A stretch of DNA of 64,000 nucleotides from Deltaproteobacteria bacterium (GTDB lineage: Bacteria; Desulfobacterota; Syntrophobacteria; Syntrophobacterales; Syntrophobacteraceae), in the NCBI GenBank assembly GCA_021777755.1, contig JAJYDE010000006.1, positions 1-64,000 of the forward strand. The letters are read 5' to 3'. The notes under the pieces were generated by a model. It made no database searches, was not told where the DNA came from, and saw only the letters and a list, made by a program, of their open reading frames with translations. Position 1 is the stretch's first letter, and the number at the start of each line of letters is the position of its first letter. The translations under genes and the position numbers were made by a program. Below are positions 35,401-43,426 of the stretch, piece after piece.

Positions 35401-36578
35401 AATCGACGCTTGCGCGGGCGCCCCGGATCCGGCTGCATGCCTCCTCCGGGGACGGCGAAGTCGGCTGGAACGAGACCTGGGTTTTGAATGCGAGCCCCGT
35501 ATGGCATTGCGAGTTGCAGGGGATTCCGGTCGTTCACCATCAGGACGGAGCGGGATACTGGAGACCCCGGTGGCGGCCCTGGGCGGGTGAGACCGTGGAG
35601 ATCGCGGTAACGCGGCCCGAAGGCATTGCGGGACAACTGGTCACAATCGACAACGCTCGACTCGAACTGATCCCGGGGCGGCGGCTGGACAAGGCAAGCC
35701 TTTCTCTTGCCATTCGGTCGAGCCAGGGCGGAACCGAGAGCATCCATTTGCCCCCCGGCGCACAACTTCAGCAGGTGGGAATCGACGGAAAAAGTCTGCC
35801 GGTCAGGCAAAACGGCGGGGCGCTCGTTTTACCCCTGCGGCCCGGAGCTCAGCATGTGGAACTCGAGTGGTACGAGAATCGGGGCGGTTTTCTTGTCACA
35901 AGGAGCCCCGAAGTGGGCATCGGAGACCCCGGGCAGAGGGCCGTCAACGCCTCGGTGATCTTCAGAATGCGGCCAAATCGATGGATCCTGTGGACCGGTG
36001 GGCCGAGGCTGGGCCCCGCGGTGCTCTTCTGGAGCTATCTGCTGATCGTGATTTTGATCGCCGCGGCCCTGGGACGGACCGGCTGGACTCCGTTAAAAAC
36101 CCGGCACTGGCTCTTGTTGGGGCTCGGGCTGACACAAATCCAGCCCCTGGCGGCTATCATGATCGTGGGGTGGCTCTTGGCGCTGGACGCGCGGGAGCGT
36201 CGCACGCCCATTCAGGGCGCTCTCACTTTCAACCTGTCGCAACTGCTTCTGGCGCTATGGACCCTGGCGGCCATGGCCGCTCTTTATCTTTCCATAGAGG
36301 AAGGACTGCTGGGGATTCCGCGGATGCAGATAGCGGGCAACGGCTCCAATGATTTCTTCCTGCGGTGGATGCGGGACCGCATCACTCACACCATGCCCCG
36401 TCCGTGGGTCTTGTCGGTCCCGATGATCGTTTTTCGAGTTCTAATGCTTTCCTGGGCGCTGTGGCTGGCGATTTCGCTTCTCAAATGGCTTGCCTGGGGC
36501 TGGCGGTCTTTCGGCAAAGGGGGCATGTGGCGAAAAACGGGGTGGAGAAGAAAAAGGGAGGCGCGGCAGCAAGGCTGA
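32487..36578 (+). CDS. Giant exported membrane protein of unknown function, 1363 aa
   Basis: Start at 32487 chosen for the signal peptide MKMKMIWIAALLAFLPAHPA and GGGAGCG upstream. Not recognised. By eye it has two related halves, each with a cysteine pair near its start (LCPTAC; CLPHC), a beta-rich domain with a PGKHVV / PGVHTV strand turn, and then a membrane region. Hydrophobic clusters lie at about 470-590, 680-735 and 1175-1330, so the bulk (several hundred residues before each cluster) is probably periplasmic. The C-terminus is basic (RRKREARQQG) and cytoplasmic. A second signal-like stretch (LLLAFHLAFLPRISRAAE) precedes the second half, suggesting a fusion of two exported proteins. No catalytic motif was seen. 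Confidence 0.75.
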   Translation: MKMKMIWIAALLAFLPAHPARVYCAQALLDTRTIPPQLAIWKPWVLHGKERRLCPTACNNGEVYECDWPSRLDMSLEAKGGHTTQQWRVFVKEPVELPGGANVWPASAKVDGKPAPVFSRNDLPVVILTPGKHVVEADYVWDEMPGMISIPAASGLVSVSVEGKPLAPSLMDQSGRVWLHGKSAAGRRQDRLDAKIYRLVDDSIPMRVLTRLRIDVSGRGREVGLGKVLLKGAIPVGIRSDLPVKLGASGELIIQARPGHWNMEIATRFAGPVEKIGPVHCAFGREVWSFRARNQLRMVEVEGLPGIDPGQTDLPREWRKFPAYIVQPGATMRLKETRLGDPAPAADALHLRRTWWLDFDGRGFTLQDRIDGTMSRHHYLAMNPPGIPGRVAVDGIDQLITSRGRGKKSGVELRKGEVHLVAESRYEASRASLPAVGWDHDFQSVSGVLNLPPGWRLLTASGVDLMPGTGLRRWTLLDLFIALVISLAVSRLWNYRWGLLALAAVALTYHESGAPRLVWLPLLAATALLGLLPQGRARKSIGAFRLINVVVLLAIAIPFMVRQIRCGIYPQLEMPSGGSSLVANFAPRPYGAVAPPRRNEFAGSFALKQGLPRSRVPAATRAKGRKYVSSYPEEKTALMRNPDALIQTGPGLPAWRWHSIPMEWNGPVARNQKIRLWLLSPAMNLILAFLRVILIALLLLRMIDTKAWGKPVKRSVGTVALLLAFHLAFLPRISRAAENFSAFPPPKLLKQLQDRLLKPNECLPHCADSPYMEISVNGQALQILFQIHAATDTAVPLPGKSGSWMAQNVLLDAHPAESLLRDKEGILWILVPPGVHTVTLEGTPGADSIELPLPLRPHRARFSGTGWDVQGIHPDGGVESTVQLRRRKSPISAEKSRGENRFPPFLHIRRELSLGLDWRVTTTVDRLNQPGTPVVAKIPLLAGESVTTAGVEVADGKALLNMGPGIKEVKWESTLARAPRIRLHASSGDGEVGWNETWVLNASPVWHCELQGIPVVHHQDGAGYWRPRWRPWAGETVEIAVTRPEGIAGQLVTIDNARLELIPGRRLDKASLSLAIRSSQGGTESIHLPPGAQLQQVGIDGKSLPVRQNGGALVLPLRPGAQHVELEWYENRGGFLVTRSPEVGIGDPGQRAVNASVIFRMRPNRWILWTGGPRLGPAVLFWSYLLIVILIAAALGRTGWTPLKTRHWLLLGLGLTQIQPLAAIMIVGWLLALDARERRTPIQGALTFNLSQLLLALWTLAAMAALYLSIEEGLLGIPRMQIAGNGSNDFFLRWMRDRITHTMPRPWVLSVPMIVFRVLMLSWALWLAISLLKWLAWGWRSFGKGGMWRKTGWRRKREARQQG

Positions 36579-36753
36579 GACCGCCCGCCAATTTTTCCCC
36601 GGCTCCGCAGGGCCTTGATGAAAAGGATGCAGACCGTGAAAACCGTGACGGTTTGATGTGGAATACTGCGCCGGGACGGCCGCGGTTCGGAATCGACATT
36701 GCTCGAGTTCCTGAAATCCTCGGAGGAAGAGGGAAAAGAATTTTTCTTTTTTG

Positions 36754-37914
36754 ATGAGAGTTGCCGCCATGCAAATAGAAAACCAGGTGGAATACAACAA
36801 TCGGGTCCTCCAAGATCTCAAGAACCGATCGGTTCTGGGAAGTCTGTTTTATTTCCCGCTTTTCTTGACGATTGTCGGCCCCGACGGTTTTTATGATCGT
36901 CATGCTCGTTATTGTCTTCTCTTCGGGATTCTGATAGTCGCTGTTTGTCTTGTTCGAATCATCTACGTGACGGTCGTGTCGAAATGGGTGAAAAAATACA
37001 GCCCCCTTTGGGAGAATATACTTTTTTTTATCACCGTCGGCGCAACGGGGTTGTCCTGGGGCGCTTTTTTCGCCTGGGTAATGATCCTGCGGGGCGAATA
37101 CGCGGCAAAGATGCTCATACTCGTCTGCTCGGCCGGCATTGCCGCGGGCGGCGCCTTGGCTTTTGTTCCCAGCCTGACACTTGCGATCTCTTATGTTTTG
37201 ACCGTGCTCGCGCCGACCTCGACGCTCATGTTTATTTATCACACCAATCAGTATCTTGCTGTTCTTATTCTGATCTACTATTCGGCCTTCATTGCCTACA
37301 TAACCCGGGAAGGAAACCAGGAATACCGGCAGGCCTTCATCAATGAACAATTATTGATCAAGAAAACCGAAGAGCTGAGTCTTTTGGCCCGGGTGGATGC
37401 TCTTACCGGTCTTTTCAACCGCCGATATTTCGATGAGAACATCAATCGAGAGTGGAAAAAGACATCGCGCATTCGTATGCCGCTTATCGTGCTCATTGGC
37501 GACATCGACCATTTCAAGAAGATAAACGACCAGTACGGGCATCTGGCGGGCGACCAGTTTCTCAAACTCACGGCCGGTCTTTTCAAGACGGTTTTTCGCA
37601 GAGAAACCGATATGGTGGCCAGATTCGGGGGGGAAGAATTCATCGTGCTCCTGACGGACAGTGAGCCCGAGCTTGCCTTCGCGCTGGCGGAGAAAATGCG
37701 CAAACGGTTATCGGAGATGCAAATAGTGTGGAACGGAGTGAGCATATCGGCAACGCTCAGCCTCGGCATGGCCTGTGCGGTGCCGGGAATGAGCGAGACC
37801 CGTGAGGACTTGATCTCCAGGGCCGACAAGGCGCTCTACCGTGCCAAGGAACAGGGGCGCAATCAAACGGTGGTGGCCTCTCCGGAGTCTCCAGCCCATA
37901 ACTGCACTTCTTGA
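36754..37914 (+). CDS. Membrane diguanylate cyclase (GGDEF domain)
   Basis: 386 residues from the ATG at 36754 (a further Met at 36769 is equally possible; neither has a good RBS). Five or six transmembrane helices occupy about 25-190. The GGDEF domain follows: DALTGLFNRRYFDE, GDIDHFKKINDQYGHLAGDQFL, and the active site ARFGGEEFIVLL. An inhibitory I-site RETD stands five residues before GGEEF, so product inhibition is expected. It makes cyclic di-GMP. No EAL domain or sensor domain outside the membrane is apparent. A link to the nearby flagellar operon is plausible but not shown. Confidence 0.93.
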   Translation: MRVAAMQIENQVEYNNRVLQDLKNRSVLGSLFYFPLFLTIVGPDGFYDRHARYCLLFGILIVAVCLVRIIYVTVVSKWVKKYSPLWENILFFITVGATGLSWGAFFAWVMILRGEYAAKMLILVCSAGIAAGGALAFVPSLTLAISYVLTVLAPTSTLMFIYHTNQYLAVLILIYYSAFIAYITREGNQEYRQAFINEQLLIKKTEELSLLARVDALTGLFNRRYFDENINREWKKTSRIRMPLIVLIGDIDHFKKINDQYGHLAGDQFLKLTAGLFKTVFRRETDMVARFGGEEFIVLLTDSEPELAFALAEKMRKRLSEMQIVWNGVSISATLSLGMACAVPGMSETREDLISRADKALYRAKEQGRNQTVVASPESPAHNCTS

Positions 37915-37990
37915 AATGGGCGGGTTATTATGAAATAGACAGGACGAACAGGGCATTTTCAAAATCAAATCGATGGAGGAGCAGAGCACG

Positions 37991-38491
37991 ATGCCGGACA
38001 ATATTCTCAAATTCTCTCTCAACCGATGCACCAGCGTGGAGCGTCTGGCCGACAACACCCTGCGATCAGTCTGCCGTCTGCAAGATACGTTCACCTCCGC
38101 ATTTGTCGAGCTTACTGCCCGACTGCCCGACCTCGAGGTCCTCGAGGCGCGGGCGCGGTTTCATCACGAGTGGCTAAAGCCCCCCGACCTGGAGGAAATT
38201 CTTTCCAAACTGCCTGGAATGCGTATAGGACCGGGCATGCTCAAGATCATAAAAGGGCTGGTGGGGGAAGATCAAGAGGCGTTGAGGCAGGTCGCCTACA
38301 TGGTCGAAGAATGCTGCCACGCAGTCATCATCTCCCTTACCAAGGACATCCTGACGCAAGCGCCCGATAGCGAGGAAGAAAAATTGGAATTTTTTTCCAG
38401 TATGGTTCGCGAAAACATCCGGCTCTACAACCGCTGCGCGGCATTTGCTCCGGGAAGCAGGCTGGTCGAGGGGATCGAACCGGACAAATAG
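37991..38491 (+). CDS. DUF2889-like protein
   Basis: 166 residues from the ATG at 37991, with GGAGGA about 10 bases upstream. The pattern L-x-D-T-F-x-(8)-L-x-L-P-D-L-x(V)-x-x-A-x-A, then LPGMRIGPGMLKIIKGLVG and a helix with EECCHAVI, resembles DUF2889 proteins as I recall them. Shared features with the N-terminal domain of the next gene (ECCHA, a GL or G-R core) suggest the two are paralogs. Function unknown. The 29-base gap to the next gene indicates an operon. Confidence 0.5.
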   Translation: MPDNILKFSLNRCTSVERLADNTLRSVCRLQDTFTSAFVELTARLPDLEVLEARARFHHEWLKPPDLEEILSKLPGMRIGPGMLKIIKGLVGEDQEALRQVAYMVEECCHAVIISLTKDILTQAPDSEEEKLEFFSSMVRENIRLYNRCAAFAPGSRLVEGIEPDK

Positions 38492-38519
38492 CTCAAGATG
38501 GAAAAAAGGGTTTAAAGAC

Positions 38520-39722
38520 ATGCTCACCTTCGCGCGCAACAAACTGGTGTCCGTGGCCGTAAAAGACCGGGACACCCTTTCGATTCAAGCTGTTTTGGAC
38601 GATGATCTCTACGGGCTGCAAATCGACCTTTGCGTGGGACTTTCGAACCCGGAGATCCTGACCATCGCCGGTAAATGGAATCGCCGGACCACGCCGGAAT
38701 GTTACAAGGCCATCCCTTTTCTACAGGAAATGAGGGGTGAGCGCCTAGACGCAAAGATAGCCGAAAGGATCCACAAGAGTCTGGGTAGAAAGGGCTGCCG
38801 CCATTTCGCCAACCTCTTGATCGAATGCTGCCATGCGGCCACTCAAGCCGCAAGGGTGGTGCGATGGGAAGAGGCCAAAAAGGCTGTGGCCGATTTGAGC
38901 TTCGAAAATTTTATAAAGCAAGAGGCCTCCGGAGAAAGCCCGGCAAGGGCGCAAATCTTATCGGAAACAGCCGCCCGCGGTTCCGCGTCTTCCCCCGGGC
39001 GGGTGAAGACGCCCCGTGGAGAGGCGACCGGTTCGGGTCAAGCCGGCCTCGAGGGGGAAGAAGGTTTTGTCATCGATCTGCACACCCACTCGTTTCCGGC
39101 CTCCTCCTGCAGCTCGGCTTCCGTGGACGAGTTGATCGAAGAAGCCAAACGCATCGGGTTGAACGGTATTTGCCTCACAGATCACAACCATGTCTGGAGT
39201 TGCGAGCAGGTGGAGGATTTGAGACAAAAGCACGATTTTACCATACTGCGCGGCAACGAAATCACGACAAACCAGGGCGACATGCTGGTCTTTGGTCTGG
39301 ATAAAGACATCCGGGGCATTATCACGATCGAAGAGCTGCGAGAGGAAGTCGCCAGGGCGGGGGGCTTCATGATCGCGGCCCATCCGTTCCGGGGATTTCT
39401 TACCTTCAGCACCGTCCAACTGGGGCTGACGGTCGAGACGGCCGCGCAGAGGCCGCTTTTCCAACAGGTGAACGCGGTGGAAGCGCTAAACGGGAAAGTG
39501 ACCGAAAAGGAAAACGGTTTTGCTTCGAGTGTGGCCCGGGCCCTCGGGCTACCCGCAACAGGGGGCAGCGACGCTCACCTGGCAGCGGAGGTTGGAGCTT
39601 ATGCGACGCGCTTTTCCGTGGAAATCCGTACGGAGGCCGAACTGATCGAGGCACTGAAATCCGGGGAGTACGCGCCGGTGGCATTCCGTTCGCAAAAGGC
39701 GGCCAAAGCCGCCGGGCATTAA
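38520..39722 (+). CDS. DUF2889-like domain fused to a PHP-family metal-dependent phosphoesterase
   Basis: 400 residues from the ATG at 38520. The N-terminal about 130 residues are DUF2889-like (LDDDLYGLQIDLCVGLSNPEILTIAGKWNRRTTPEC then LGRKGCRHFANLLIECCHAA). After a Ser/Gly/Arg linker (about 140-180) comes a PHP domain: DLHTHSFPASSCS, LTDHNHVW, RGNEITT, IAAHPFRG and GGSDAHLAAEVG hold the expected His, Asp and Glu metal ligands. PHP proteins hydrolyse phosphoesters; the substrate is unknown. The linked upstream gene is a second DUF2889-like protein, which suggests a shared ligand or partner. Confidence 0.8.
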   Translation: MLTFARNKLVSVAVKDRDTLSIQAVLDDDLYGLQIDLCVGLSNPEILTIAGKWNRRTTPECYKAIPFLQEMRGERLDAKIAERIHKSLGRKGCRHFANLLIECCHAATQAARVVRWEEAKKAVADLSFENFIKQEASGESPARAQILSETAARGSASSPGRVKTPRGEATGSGQAGLEGEEGFVIDLHTHSFPASSCSSASVDELIEEAKRIGLNGICLTDHNHVWSCEQVEDLRQKHDFTILRGNEITTNQGDMLVFGLDKDIRGIITIEELREEVARAGGFMIAAHPFRGFLTFSTVQLGLTVETAAQRPLFQQVNAVEALNGKVTEKENGFASSVARALGLPATGGSDAHLAAEVGAYATRFSVEIRTEAELIEALKSGEYAPVAFRSQKAAKAAGH

Positions 39723-39759
39723 TCAGGGGCAGGAGTGGCAAACTTGAGGAGAATGGAGC

Positions 39760-41178
39760 ATGGGAGAAAAAAAAGATTGGGGCAAGCTTGTAAGGCGGTT
39801 TGAAAGCCTTATGCGCCTCAAGTATTTTCCGGTGGGGCTGAAGATGTTCGAAGACAAGTCCGAACTTGCCAAGGTCCCATTTCTTAGACGACCCGGGCAC
39901 AAGGGGACACTGTGCCAGTTGATCGGCCTCGTGCGCAGCTTCGATTGGACGGTCGGAGCGGACGTGGACGATTTCCTGTTCGCCACCTGCCCTTCGATTC
40001 TGGGGTTGTGCGAGGTTCCCGAGACGCACAGAAACGGGACTTTTCGAAACATTGTCTGGGCGGCGACCAAGGAAGACGGGCGGAAAATGGAGGCCTCCAT
40101 CCCCCGGATCTCCACGGGAAAGTATGAAGCGGTCGCCATGGCGCCCCTGGCCTACGACGCGTTTGAGCCGGACATGGTTCTAATCTATGCAAACCCCGCG
40201 CAGATGATGCTTCTAATCAATTCCTTGCAGTTCAGCCGCTACGAGGTCATGCGGTTCCATTGCGTGGGCGAGTCGTCCTGTTCGGACGCCCTGGCGCGCT
40301 GTTTCAACACGGGGAAACCCTCGCTGGGTATTCCCTGCTATGGTGAGCGCCGCTACGGTCATGTGCAGGATGAAGACCTGGCGATGGCGCTGCCGGCGGG
40401 GCTCATGGAAAAAGCACTGCACGGAATGGAGGCGCTCTACCGAAGGGGAATCCGCTATCCCATAAGCTATGCGGGTGCTCAAGCCGATATCGAGCCTCAA
40501 ATTCCTGTTTCCTACAAAAAACTGGATGAAGTCATGGCCAAGGCGAGGGGAAAGGGCTCGCCCCTGCTGGTGGGGATTACCGGAGGCATCGCCTGCGGAA
40601 AGACAACGGTTTCGGCGATGCTCGAAAAGCTCGGAGTTCCTCTGATAGACTTCGACCTCATCGCCAGGCGGGTGGTGGAACCGGGAACCGATGCGCTGGC
40701 AAAGATTGTCGAATACTTTGGAAAACAGCTCCTCATGGCTGACGGCAAACTGGACCGAAAGATGCTCTCCGAGGTGGTCTTTCGAGACTTGGAGAAACGA
40801 AAGAAACTGGAGAGCTTCACCCATCCTCCCATCTACGAGGAATTTTTCCGGCAGGTTGCGGCCATTACGAGCGAAGACCCGCGGGCCATCATCCAGGTCG
40901 CCGTGCCGCTTCTTATCGAGTCCAATCTTTGCTATCTGTTCGATACCGTCGTCGTGGTTCATATTTCGGCCGCCGAGCAGGCGAGGCGGCTCGCCAGACG
41001 TGACGACATAACCCTTGAGGCGGCCGAAAACATCCTCAAGGCTCAACTTCCGATCGAGTCGAAAAAGCCCTTCGCCGGTTTTCTAATCGATAACGAAGGC
41101 GAGCTGGAAACCACTCGAAAACAGGTCGAAGCACTCCGCGACGAATTGGAGAAGTTAAGGAGCGGTAAGCAAGGATGA
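39760..41178 (+). CDS. coaE: DUF169 domain fused to dephospho-CoA kinase (CoaE)
   Basis: 472 residues. The N-terminal about 255 residues match DUF169: FPVGLKMFED, CQLIGLVRS, CPSILGL, LAYDAFEPDMVLIYANPAQMMLLINSLQ, CVGESSCSDALARCF and GIPCYGERRYGHVQDEDLAMALP, with many cysteines. The C-terminal about 205 residues are CoaE: P-loop GITGGIACGKTTVSAML, DFDLIARRVVEPGTDAL and LLIESNLCYLFDTVVVVH. CoaE performs the last step of CoA synthesis. A continuous frame joins both, with a short PVSYKKLDEVMAKARGKGS linker and no internal RBS or start. This fusion is uncommon as far as I know. DUF169 proteins often occur near CoA or acyl-CoA and one-carbon genes, so it may sense CoA status (inference). Confidence 0.92.
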   Translation: MGEKKDWGKLVRRFESLMRLKYFPVGLKMFEDKSELAKVPFLRRPGHKGTLCQLIGLVRSFDWTVGADVDDFLFATCPSILGLCEVPETHRNGTFRNIVWAATKEDGRKMEASIPRISTGKYEAVAMAPLAYDAFEPDMVLIYANPAQMMLLINSLQFSRYEVMRFHCVGESSCSDALARCFNTGKPSLGIPCYGERRYGHVQDEDLAMALPAGLMEKALHGMEALYRRGIRYPISYAGAQADIEPQIPVSYKKLDEVMAKARGKGSPLLVGITGGIACGKTTVSAMLEKLGVPLIDFDLIARRVVEPGTDALAKIVEYFGKQLLMADGKLDRKMLSEVVFRDLEKRKKLESFTHPPIYEEFFRQVAAITSEDPRAIIQVAVPLLIESNLCYLFDTVVVVHISAAEQARRLARRDDITLEAAENILKAQLPIESKKPFAGFLIDNEGELETTRKQVEALRDELEKLRSGKQG

Positions 41179-41262
41179 AGGGCGGAAAAAGACTTGCACC
41201 ATCCCGGATGACTTCGATGCATATCTTCCCCCGGGGTCTTGCAATAGAATTCGGGAGCGACC

Positions 41263-42330
41263 ATGAAAGAGCCTGTTTTCGACCAGATCGTCGATTCTCT
41301 ATCCGATGCGCTGATCACCGTTGACCGAAACAAGAAAATCGTCATCTGGAACAAGATGGCGCAAACCATGTTCGGCTATGACAGGGCCGGGATGGAAGAG
41401 GTCGGTATCGAGGCCATAATACCGCCGGTCTATCGTCAGCGGCACCGGGACGGCTACGAGGCTTTCATAGGTTCCATCGCGGCGCGAAGCTCCTACGTGT
41501 CGGAATCTCATGAATTCGAGGGGCTGCGCCGAAACGGCGAAGTATTTCCCATCGAACTGACCCATTCCCTGGTGAAGCTCGACGAGCGGGACTTCTTCAT
41601 TACAGCCATCGTCCGGGACATTTCCCTGCGCAAAAATTACGAGTTGATGCGTGAGCGTTTCGAACGTATCACTCGACACGATCTGAAAAACAAGCTGGTC
41701 ATCATCTGTCTTGCGGCCCAGAGGCTGGCAAAGGGGTTGAATTCGGAGGAAAAGTCGAAGGCGGGCAAGTATATGGAAATAATCCTGGAGGAATCCCGAG
41801 GGACGCTCGAACTGCTCGACTCCGCCCGGGGACTCATTGCGCTGGAGACGGGGGAATACAAGCGCAAGGATGAAACAATCGAACTGGCCGGGCTTCTCGG
41901 ACGCAAGGCCGAGCAACTCCGGCCCGTGGCGACGGCCAGGGGCGTCAAAATCGTGTTCCACGACCTGACGGATCGGAAGATAATCCTTCAGGCGGACAGG
42001 GCGCTACTGGAGCGGGCCATTGAAAACCTGCTGAAAAATGCGATCGAAGCCGAAGACAGGGGCAATTCGGTGGATATGACGCTAAAAGATGGCGAAGGGG
42101 CGGCGGCCGTGCTCGATATCCACAACGGCGGTAAACCGATTCCTGAAAACATACAGGACCGGCTTTTTTCCGCCTACGTCACCCACGGTAAAAACGAGGG
42201 CACGGGTCTGGGATTATATTCCACGAAGCTGATTCTCGAAACCATCCATGGATGGCCGATTTCCTTTCGTTCCGGGTCGGGCGGTACGACATTCACCGTG
42301 AGAATTGGTTCCATTTGCGGCCCGGTTTGA
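41263..42330 (+). CDS. PAS-domain sensor histidine kinase
   Basis: 355 residues with no transmembrane segment. PAS domain at about 5-120 (LSDALITVDRNKKIVIWNKMAQTMFGYDRAGM), then a histidine-containing helix ERITRHDLKNKL. The catalytic domain has the N box NLLKNAIEA, G1 DIHNGGKPI, F box RLFSAYVTHGKNEGTGLGL and G2. The H box is RHDLKN, the short form common in proteobacterial kinases. No response regulator is next to it; the asr operon starts 86 bases downstream. It would phosphorylate a distant regulator. Confidence 0.93.
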   Translation: MKEPVFDQIVDSLSDALITVDRNKKIVIWNKMAQTMFGYDRAGMEEVGIEAIIPPVYRQRHRDGYEAFIGSIAARSSYVSESHEFEGLRRNGEVFPIELTHSLVKLDERDFFITAIVRDISLRKNYELMRERFERITRHDLKNKLVIICLAAQRLAKGLNSEEKSKAGKYMEIILEESRGTLELLDSARGLIALETGEYKRKDETIELAGLLGRKAEQLRPVATARGVKIVFHDLTDRKIILQADRALLERAIENLLKNAIEAEDRGNSVDMTLKDGEGAAAVLDIHNGGKPIPENIQDRLFSAYVTHGKNEGTGLGLYSTKLILETIHGWPISFRSGSGGTTFTVRIGSICGPV

Positions 42331-42340
42331 CCCAGGTCAA
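42327..42340. promoter_or_regulatory. FNR/HcpR-type palindromic operator upstream of asrA
   Basis: TTGACCCAGGTCAA, a perfect palindrome except the central CA, overlapping the stop of the kinase gene. From memory it resembles the TTTGACCnnGGTCAA sites of the HcpR regulator of sulfate reducers. Its centre (42333.5) is 41.5 bases before a predicted transcription start at about 42375, given a TAAAAT -10 element at 42363-42368. That is exactly the class II activator geometry of the CRP/FNR family. It would control the sulfite reductase operon. Confidence 0.6.
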
Positions 42341-42415
42341 GGAATTTCCATACAAATCGTTATAAAATCGAGTCATTTGCACAGGACTACATCCAGGCTC
42401 GAAGGAGGCATTGAC

Positions 42416-43426
42416 ATGGGATACCGGTTGTCGGGGGAACAGTTCGACCGTTTCCTGGATCGACTGAAAGAAAACTACCGTGTGTTCGGCCCGGCAGTGG
42501 ATCGGGACAAGGGCAATTATACGGACATGGACCGGGTGACTTATAAAGAGATCCACCGGTTGGACGATCTGGAGCTGAACCGGAAAAGCTATTTTTCCCC
42601 CAAGGAAATATTTTACCCCATAAGGGAGACCCTTTTTCAATTCTGCGAGGGTGAAACGAGGGTCCCTGCGATCGATGAGAAAAAAACGGCCATATTCTTA
42701 AGACCCTGCGATATCAACGGAATCGATCGTCTGGACACAATATTTTTGGAAAACGGCCCTTTCGAGGATTTCTACTACAAGCGGCGGCGCGATAAGGTGA
42801 AGTTTTTCATGATCGAGTGCACAAGCGGTTTTGACAGTTGCTTTTGCGCCTCGATGAAGGCCAACAGGACGGAGCGTCGCGACGTTACCTTCCGGTTTGG
42901 CGACGAGATCCTGGCGGAGGTAAAAAGTGAGGAGTTTGTCCCCTATTTTGAGGGCATGGCGCAGAAGCCCTTTGAAGTGCGCTTCGTTGAGAAAAACCGG
43001 ATGAAGGTGCGCCTGCCCGAAGTGGCGGACGTCACGGTCGAGCATTTTCAACACGAACTTTGGAAGGAATACACGGCCCGCTGCATAGCCTGCGGAAGAT
43101 GCAACACTTCGTGCATCACCTGTTCGTGCTTCACCATGCGGGACGCAAGCTTCGCCGGGGGCAAAATCGGAGAGAGGCGGCGGACCTGGGCGGGATGCCA
43201 CGTGAACGGATTTACCGATATGGCCGGCGGACATGGTTTCCGGGGACCGCGGGGTGAGCGGATGCGGTTCAAAACCATGCATAAAATCAATGATTATCAC
43301 AAGCGCTTTGGCAAACACCAGTGCGTTGGCTGCGGCAGGTGCGAAGACGTCTGCCCGCAATACATCTCTTTTGCCAGGTGCATCAACACCTTGTTTGATG
43401 TCGTCCGGGAGGGGAAAAGCAAATGA
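42416..43426 (+). CDS. asrA: Anaerobic sulfite reductase subunit A
   Basis: 336 residues from the ATG at 42416, with GAAGGAGG 8 bases upstream; the ORF-track start is inside the promoter region. AsrA belongs to the anaerobic dissimilatory-like sulfite reductase of Salmonella type, carrying electrons from NADH via AsrB to AsrC. The C-terminal ferredoxin-type cluster motifs are CIACGRCNTSCITC and CVGCGRCEDVCPQYI. The middle carries CGF-like Cys pairs (SCFCASMKAN). Its TGA overlaps asrB by 4 bases. Confidence 0.92.
   Translation: MGYRLSGEQFDRFLDRLKENYRVFGPAVDRDKGNYTDMDRVTYKEIHRLDDLELNRKSYFSPKEIFYPIRETLFQFCEGETRVPAIDEKKTAIFLRPCDINGIDRLDTIFLENGPFEDFYYKRRRDKVKFFMIECTSGFDSCFCASMKANRTERRDVTFRFGDEILAEVKSEEFVPYFEGMAQKPFEVRFVEKNRMKVRLPEVADVTVEHFQHELWKEYTARCIACGRCNTSCITCSCFTMRDASFAGGKIGERRRTWAGCHVNGFTDMAGGHGFRGPRGERMRFKTMHKINDYHKRFGKHQCVGCGRCEDVCPQYISFARCINTLFDVVREGKSK

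Noticed and set aside
34686-35810. Minus-strand 374-aa ORF opposite the giant envelope protein
   Set aside because: Rich in Pro, Arg and Gly like a shadow frame; no start signal or motif.
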